DNA of 8,043 nucleotides from Candidatus Giovannonibacteria bacterium RIFCSPLOWO2_01_FULL_46_13 (GTDB taxonomy: Bacteria; Patescibacteriota; Minisyncoccia; JACPKW01; UBA11713): assembly GCA_001778785.1 (NCBI GenBank), contig MFIE01000023.1:52846-60888 (forward strand). The letters run 5' to 3'. Below the pieces are notes generated by a model, which saw only the letters and a program-made list of their open reading frames with translations, was not told where the DNA came from and made no database searches. The position numbers and the translations under genes were made by a program. Of this stretch, positions 5,015 through 8,043 are shown one piece after another. Within the stretch, counting starts at the first letter, position 1. Each line of letters starts with the position of its first letter.

Positions 5015-5096
5015 GGTGAGAGATTCGAACTCTCGAAGGGAATGACCCCTTACACGCTTTCCAAGCGTGCGCACTAGACCGCTATGCGAACCCTCC
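5007..5096 (-). tRNA. tRNA-Ser (anticodon GGA), CCA encoded
   Basis: The minus strand folds into a class II cloverleaf. The acceptor stem is GGAGGGT with ACCCTCC, discriminator G5010 and encoded CCA (5007-5009). The D stem is GCAT with GTGC. The anticodon stem is CACGC with GCGTG around TTGGAAA, giving anticodon GGA (5060-5062), which reads UCC and UCU. A long variable arm AAGGG/CCCTT is diagnostic of serine (or leucine/tyrosine) tRNAs, and the T arm is GAGAG-TTCGAAT-CTCTC. The gene starts 15 nt after the stop of the VTT-like membrane protein with no obvious promoter between them, so it may be co-transcribed and cut out of the operon mRNA. Confidence 0.97.
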
Positions 5097-5111
5097 ATCC
5101 CTACGAAGATA

Positions 5112-5666
5112 TCACAAAATCGCCTTCGCTATCAAACCTATCGCGAGTATCCCGAGGAAATTAAAACCGAAAGAAATCATGACAAAATATTTTGTTTTAA
5201 CGTGAGCCGCGCCGAGCATCACAAGGCCTAATTCATCCGGAAAGGGCGAGGCGATCACCAAAGCCCCGAGAAACGGCAGGAATCTTCTATATGCCCTGGA
5301 GTAGAATAAGGCGCGTAATTTTGGGTGCCCCTTTTTTATGAATTCCATCAAATCTTCCGAGAGCCTATCGCGGACAAACCGAAAAATTATTAGGTCACCG
5401 ACCAATGCTCCAGCCGCTCCGAACAAAGCCGTTATAAAAATAGAGTTTCCCGCGGCGATTTCACCAAGGACAACAATCGAGAGCGCTGTGGTGAAAACGG
5501 AAGTAAAAAATATCCCGGCAATAAAACTTCCGATTATGTGAGACTCCGTGCTTTGCAGAATCTCGTGCATGATCCCGCTTTCCACGATAAAAATCGCGAC
5601 AAAGACCGAAATTATCACGGTCCCAATATCCCTCCCCAGCGGATTTGGTAACTTTTTTTTCGCCAT
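5112..5666 (-). CDS. Integral membrane protein, DedA/VTT-like
   Basis: This 184-residue protein starts MAKKKLPNPLGRDIGTVIIS. About five hydrophobic segments are visible (14-30, 43-70, 73-97, 129-152, 158-183). FGAAGALVGDLIIF (82-95) and the proline-containing ASPFPDELGL (139-148) resemble the half-hairpins of DedA/VTT (SNARE-associated) membrane proteins, which scramble or transport lipids. The usual DedA arginine motifs are not evident, so the family call is tentative. The ATG overlaps the htpX TAA by one base (TAATG), and GGGAG (5672-5676) lies 5 nt upstream, supporting this start. It is the last protein gene of the lemA-htpX operon. A run of eight A (5652-5660 region on the minus strand) follows the start codon, a possible slippage point. 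Confidence 0.75.
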   Translation of the reverse strand: MAKKKLPNPLGRDIGTVIISVFVAIFIVESGIMHEILQSTESHIIGSFIAGIFFTSVFTTALSIVVLGEIAAGNSIFITALFGAAGALVGDLIIFRFVRDRLSEDLMEFIKKGHPKLRALFYSRAYRRFLPFLGALVIASPFPDELGLVMLGAAHVKTKYFVMISFGFNFLGILAIGLIAKAIL

Positions 5667-6565
5667 TACATCTCCCGCAAGCGCTTAATGCGATCCTCGA
5701 TCGGCGGATGCGTCATAAAAATTTTTGCCAACCACGAGACTGTATTTTTCTTCCCTTGATACGGGTCATCGAGCCACAAATGCGCGGTTGCGTGGTTCGC
5801 TTGGCGCATCGGCGTGTTGTCGTGCGCTAATTTTTGTAGCGCTGAAGCAAGCCCTTCTGGATAGCGCGTGCGCAATGCTCCCGAAGCGTCCGCCAAGTAT
5901 TCTCTTTTTCGCGAGACCGCGAGCTGAATTAAAATCGCGGCGATGGGCGCTAAAATTGCCAGCGCAATCCCTATCAAAAGAAGTATTCCGCCTGCGCTTC
6001 CCCGATCGCGGTCGTTGTTTCCTCCTCCCCACCACATCGAACGCAAAAATATATCGGCCAAAAGCTGGACCACCCCAACTAAAACCACGACGACCGTCGA
6101 GACCAACATATCGCGATTGCCGATGTGGCTCATCTCGTGCGCTAAAACTCCCTCGAGTTCCGTCCTGTTCATTTTTTCCAAAATTCCTGAAGTAACCGCA
6201 ACAACTGCATTTTCGGGATTGCGTCCAGTCGCAAACGCATTCGGCTGAGGAGAATCTACTATATAAACTTTCGGCTTAGGAAGCCCCGCCGTAATCGCAA
6301 GGTTTTCTATTATATTGTGCACTTCTGGCGCGGCAGAATCCGGAAGCAATTTCGCGCCCGTCGCCGCGATGACGATTTTATGCGAAAACCAGTACGAAAA
6401 GACACTCATCAAAATGCTGAGAAGAAAAGCAAAAATAAAAATTCCCGGATTTCCGTAAATCTGCGAAAAAACCCAGCCGACGGTCGTGACGATAACCAAA
6501 AACAACGTGATCAAAAACCACGTCTTCCGGATATTTGAATCACGGTGCGTCCAAATAGTTGCCAT
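5666..6565 (-). CDS. htpX: Membrane zinc metalloprotease HtpX (M48)
   Basis: This 299-residue membrane endopeptidase cuts misfolded or damaged membrane proteins on the cytosolic side. It has two N-terminal membrane helices (about 16-35 and 41-60), the zinc motif HEMSH (143-147; His143, Glu144, His147), two more hydrophobic segments (153-174, 192-215) and the third ligand Glu222 in SRKREYLAD. SPQPNAFATGRNP (105-117) and THPPIEDRIKRL (285-296) are further HtpX signatures. The length is normal (about 280-300). The start ATG overlaps the stop of the PsbP-like gene by one base (TAATG), and its own stop overlaps the next ATG in the same way, so the three genes are coupled. LemA is two genes upstream; htpX-lemA linkage is common in bacteria. 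Confidence 0.96.
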   Translation of the reverse strand: MATIWTHRDSNIRKTWFLITLFLVIVTTVGWVFSQIYGNPGIFIFAFLLSILMSVFSYWFSHKIVIAATGAKLLPDSAAPEVHNIIENLAITAGLPKPKVYIVDSPQPNAFATGRNPENAVVAVTSGILEKMNRTELEGVLAHEMSHIGNRDMLVSTVVVVLVGVVQLLADIFLRSMWWGGGNNDRDRGSAGGILLLIGIALAILAPIAAILIQLAVSRKREYLADASGALRTRYPEGLASALQKLAHDNTPMRQANHATAHLWLDDPYQGKKNTVSWLAKIFMTHPPIEDRIKRLREM

Positions 6566-7611
6566 TAACCGTTTATATCGGAATACTCAATAAATCTGAA
6601 CGTCGACAGAATTTTCTCCAATATATTTTCTTCTTCTTTTTGTTCATTGATAGTGAGAGTTGGGTTTATGTATATTTCAATTGAACCGCAGTCGCTACCG
6701 GAAAACTTTAGCGGGAAAATAATATCAGAAGAAAACAGCATTCCATTTTCAATTTTAGTGTATCCCTCTCCTGGCACACCATTAATTACAACTCTGTCTT
6801 TTTTTGCATTCTCGAAATTAGAAAATAATGGATAACAAGAAGTTGGATGCACAAAAAACCCAGAACAATCTTCACATCCATATGGCATTCCTTCATATGC
6901 ATAATAAGGAGACTTTGTAACCATCCACGATTGCGCTTGATTTTCGCTAGTTGAATACCCACCACTAAGAAAACTTAAGCTCCATTCCTTTGGATATTTG
7001 AATTCGAATTTATATTCTAAATTAGTGTATATATTCCAATCTGCAGTTTCAGCACTAACATTATAAATTGGAACGAGCTTGAATGTTGAAAGAAATTTAT
7101 CTAGAAATGCGTCATCTTCATATGGATTAGCGCTTTGGGGTTCGCACCTACTTATACCAATTCTTAGCGTATTATTGCCTAAAGAAGTGTCATTATATGT
7201 TACCCGGCAACCCCCATCTCCCTCTCCATATTCGTACCATTTTATACCCTCGAATTCTCTTATTTCTGGATTTTCTACTTTTGCATAGTTTGTTTGAATA
7301 TCATTCGGGTCAAACTTTTTTCTTATAACTGAGACTTCAATTCCGTGACTGTATATATCGCCCTCCCTTAAAGAGAGATCAAAAACACTGTCCGGATGGG
7401 AGGCGACCTCCTTAAGTTCTTGCGGATATTTAAAGCTAAAACCATATCGAATATTTTCATATGTTTTCCAGGTTGCAGTTCCGTCAGAATTATTCTGAGC
7501 AATGTTTTCATTTGCAGATTTATCACTGTAAAAATAAATCCCCGCCCCAATAGCAACGAAAATCAAAACGGCTATCGGAAGTAAAATATTTATAAAACCT
7601 TTTTGGTTCAT
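6565..7611 (-). CDS. Membrane-anchored protein with two tandem PsbP-like domains
   Basis: This is a 348-residue protein. A short Lys-containing start (MNQKG) leads into one hydrophobic helix (about 7-28), either a signal anchor or an uncleaved signal, with the rest outside the membrane. Two related domains follow. Domain 1 (about 48-180) opens TYENIRYGFSFKYPQEL and closes DKFLSTFKLV. Domain 2 (about 192-342) opens IYTNLEYKFEFKYPKEW and closes EKILSTFRFI. The aromatic 'Y-x-F-x-F-KYP' opening and 'LSTF' ending are typical of PsbP-like modules in CPR bacteria. Cysteines at 135, 156, 246, 249, 259 and 308 could form disulfides outside. There is no lipobox. The coding region is clearly more AT-rich than lemA and htpX on either side. 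The ATG lies 2 nt after the lemA stop. Ligand and role are unknown; envelope surface function is inferred. Confidence 0.8.
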   Translation of the reverse strand: MNQKGFINILLPIAVLIFVAIGAGIYFYSDKSANENIAQNNSDGTATWKTYENIRYGFSFKYPQELKEVASHPDSVFDLSLREGDIYSHGIEVSVIRKKFDPNDIQTNYAKVENPEIREFEGIKWYEYGEGDGGCRVTYNDTSLGNNTLRIGISRCEPQSANPYEDDAFLDKFLSTFKLVPIYNVSAETADWNIYTNLEYKFEFKYPKEWSLSFLSGGYSTSENQAQSWMVTKSPYYAYEGMPYGCEDCSGFFVHPTSCYPLFSNFENAKKDRVVINGVPGEGYTKIENGMLFSSDIIFPLKFSGSDCGSIEIYINPTLTINEQKEEENILEKILSTFRFIEYSDING

Positions 7612-7613
7612 GC

Positions 7614-8043
7614 TTAGAATGTCACAGCCACCGGTTCGCGTTGCGCCGGGGTTTCGTCGAGATCGAAAAATTCTTCTTTAGAAAAGCCGAGCATCCCCGC
7701 GATAACATTCGATGGGAAAACTTCGACAGCGTTGTTGATAGCTAAGACGTTTGAATTGAAAAATCTTCTCGCGGCTTGGATTTTATTTTCCGTGTCCGAG
7801 AGTTCTCGCTGGAGCTCAAGAAAATTCGTATTCGCTTTTAAATCCGGATATGCCTCGGCAACCGCGAAAATACTTTTCAAGGCGCCAGAGAGCATATTTT
7901 CTTTGGCAGCCTGGTCGTGCGGGTTAGCGCTACCGGAGATTGCGGCGGCGCGGGCTTTTGTTACATTTTCGAACGCCTGCGACTCATGCGCGGCGTATCC
8001 CTTAACCGTTTCCACCAAATTCGGGATGAGGTCGTATCTGCGC
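7614..8043 (-). CDS. lemA: LemA family protein (N-terminus outside window)
   Basis: The open frame enters from the window edge (first full codon at 8042-8040) and gives 142 residues ending EPVAVTF and TAA. RRYDLIPNLVETVKGYAAHE is the diagnostic LemA segment just after the membrane helix, followed by a long coiled, helical body with FLELQRELSDTENKIQAARR and FFNSNVLAINNAVEVFPSNV. LemA proteins are about 180-200 residues with an N-terminal membrane helix, so roughly 40-50 residues are missing. The TTG and GTG codons near 8016 lie in mid-protein and are not starts. The biochemical role is unsettled; the family is often linked to HtpX-type proteases and envelope stress. It leads the operon seen here. 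Confidence 0.95.
   Translation of the reverse strand, partial: RRYDLIPNLVETVKGYAAHESQAFENVTKARAAAISGSANPHDQAAKENMLSGALKSIFAVAEAYPDLKANTNFLELQRELSDTENKIQAARRFFNSNVLAINNAVEVFPSNVIAGMLGFSKEEFFDLDETPAQREPVAVTF

Noticed and set aside
5725..6248. Several 70-156 codon frames on both strands within htpX
   Set aside because: They are shadows of the GC-rich htpX coding sequence, with unnatural Arg/Pro/Ser-rich compositions.

Overview
The window looks like a piece of a small-genome bacterium of the Candidate Phyla Radiation (Patescibacteria, Parcubacteria-like). This is an inference. It rests on the tightly packed minus-strand genes, the scarcity of Shine-Dalgarno motifs, the two-domain PsbP-like secreted protein with a short 'MNQKGFIN' N-terminus, the lemA/htpX neighbourhood, and a histidine-phosphatase subfamily lacking the usual RHG arginine. 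Standard stop codons (TAA, TAG, TGA) are used. Every confident gene is on the minus strand, so transcription runs from high to low coordinates.

Right end (8043 to 5097): an apparent four-gene operon, lemA (5' end outside the window), a tandem PsbP-like anchored protein, htpX, and a DedA/VTT-like membrane protein. The genes are separated by 2 nt or overlap by 1 nt (TAATG). The theme is envelope maintenance and membrane proteolysis. A class II tRNA-Ser(GGA) with encoded CCA follows 15 nt later and is followed by a long hairpin.

Middle (4942 to 3108): a second tight operon with gaps of 2 and 3 nt. It holds an S51 peptidase E-like protein, a histidine phosphatase and an AT-rich unknown protein. 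It begins at what looks like a leaderless extended -10 promoter next to the tRNA hairpin.

Left-centre (3107 to 790): guaA (GMP synthase), again with an apparent leaderless extended -10 promoter, and an unknown helical protein 2 nt downstream. Left end (399 to 1): a GtrA-family four-helix membrane protein running off the window edge, with a sigma70-type promoter, a 10-bp palindrome at the predicted transcription start and a good Shine-Dalgarno.

The least ordinary signal is a set of repeats at the joints between these blocks. The 3' tip of tRNA-Ser plus its downstream hairpin arm (4975-5014) recurs in the same orientation upstream of guaA (2896-2935; 37 of 40 identical, 26 nt without mismatch), so the peptidase E-phosphatase-unknown cassette is bracketed by direct repeats. 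Joined to the guaA-side copy is a 55-codon plus-strand coding repeat (2929-3099) with a second copy at 635-802. The two copies are about 80% identical in protein, their differences lean to synonymous changes, and one copy carries a single nonsense codon. This suggests a small protein-coding repeat family that sits at operon boundaries and near tRNA 3' ends. No integrase or transposase is visible here, so mobility remains an inference.
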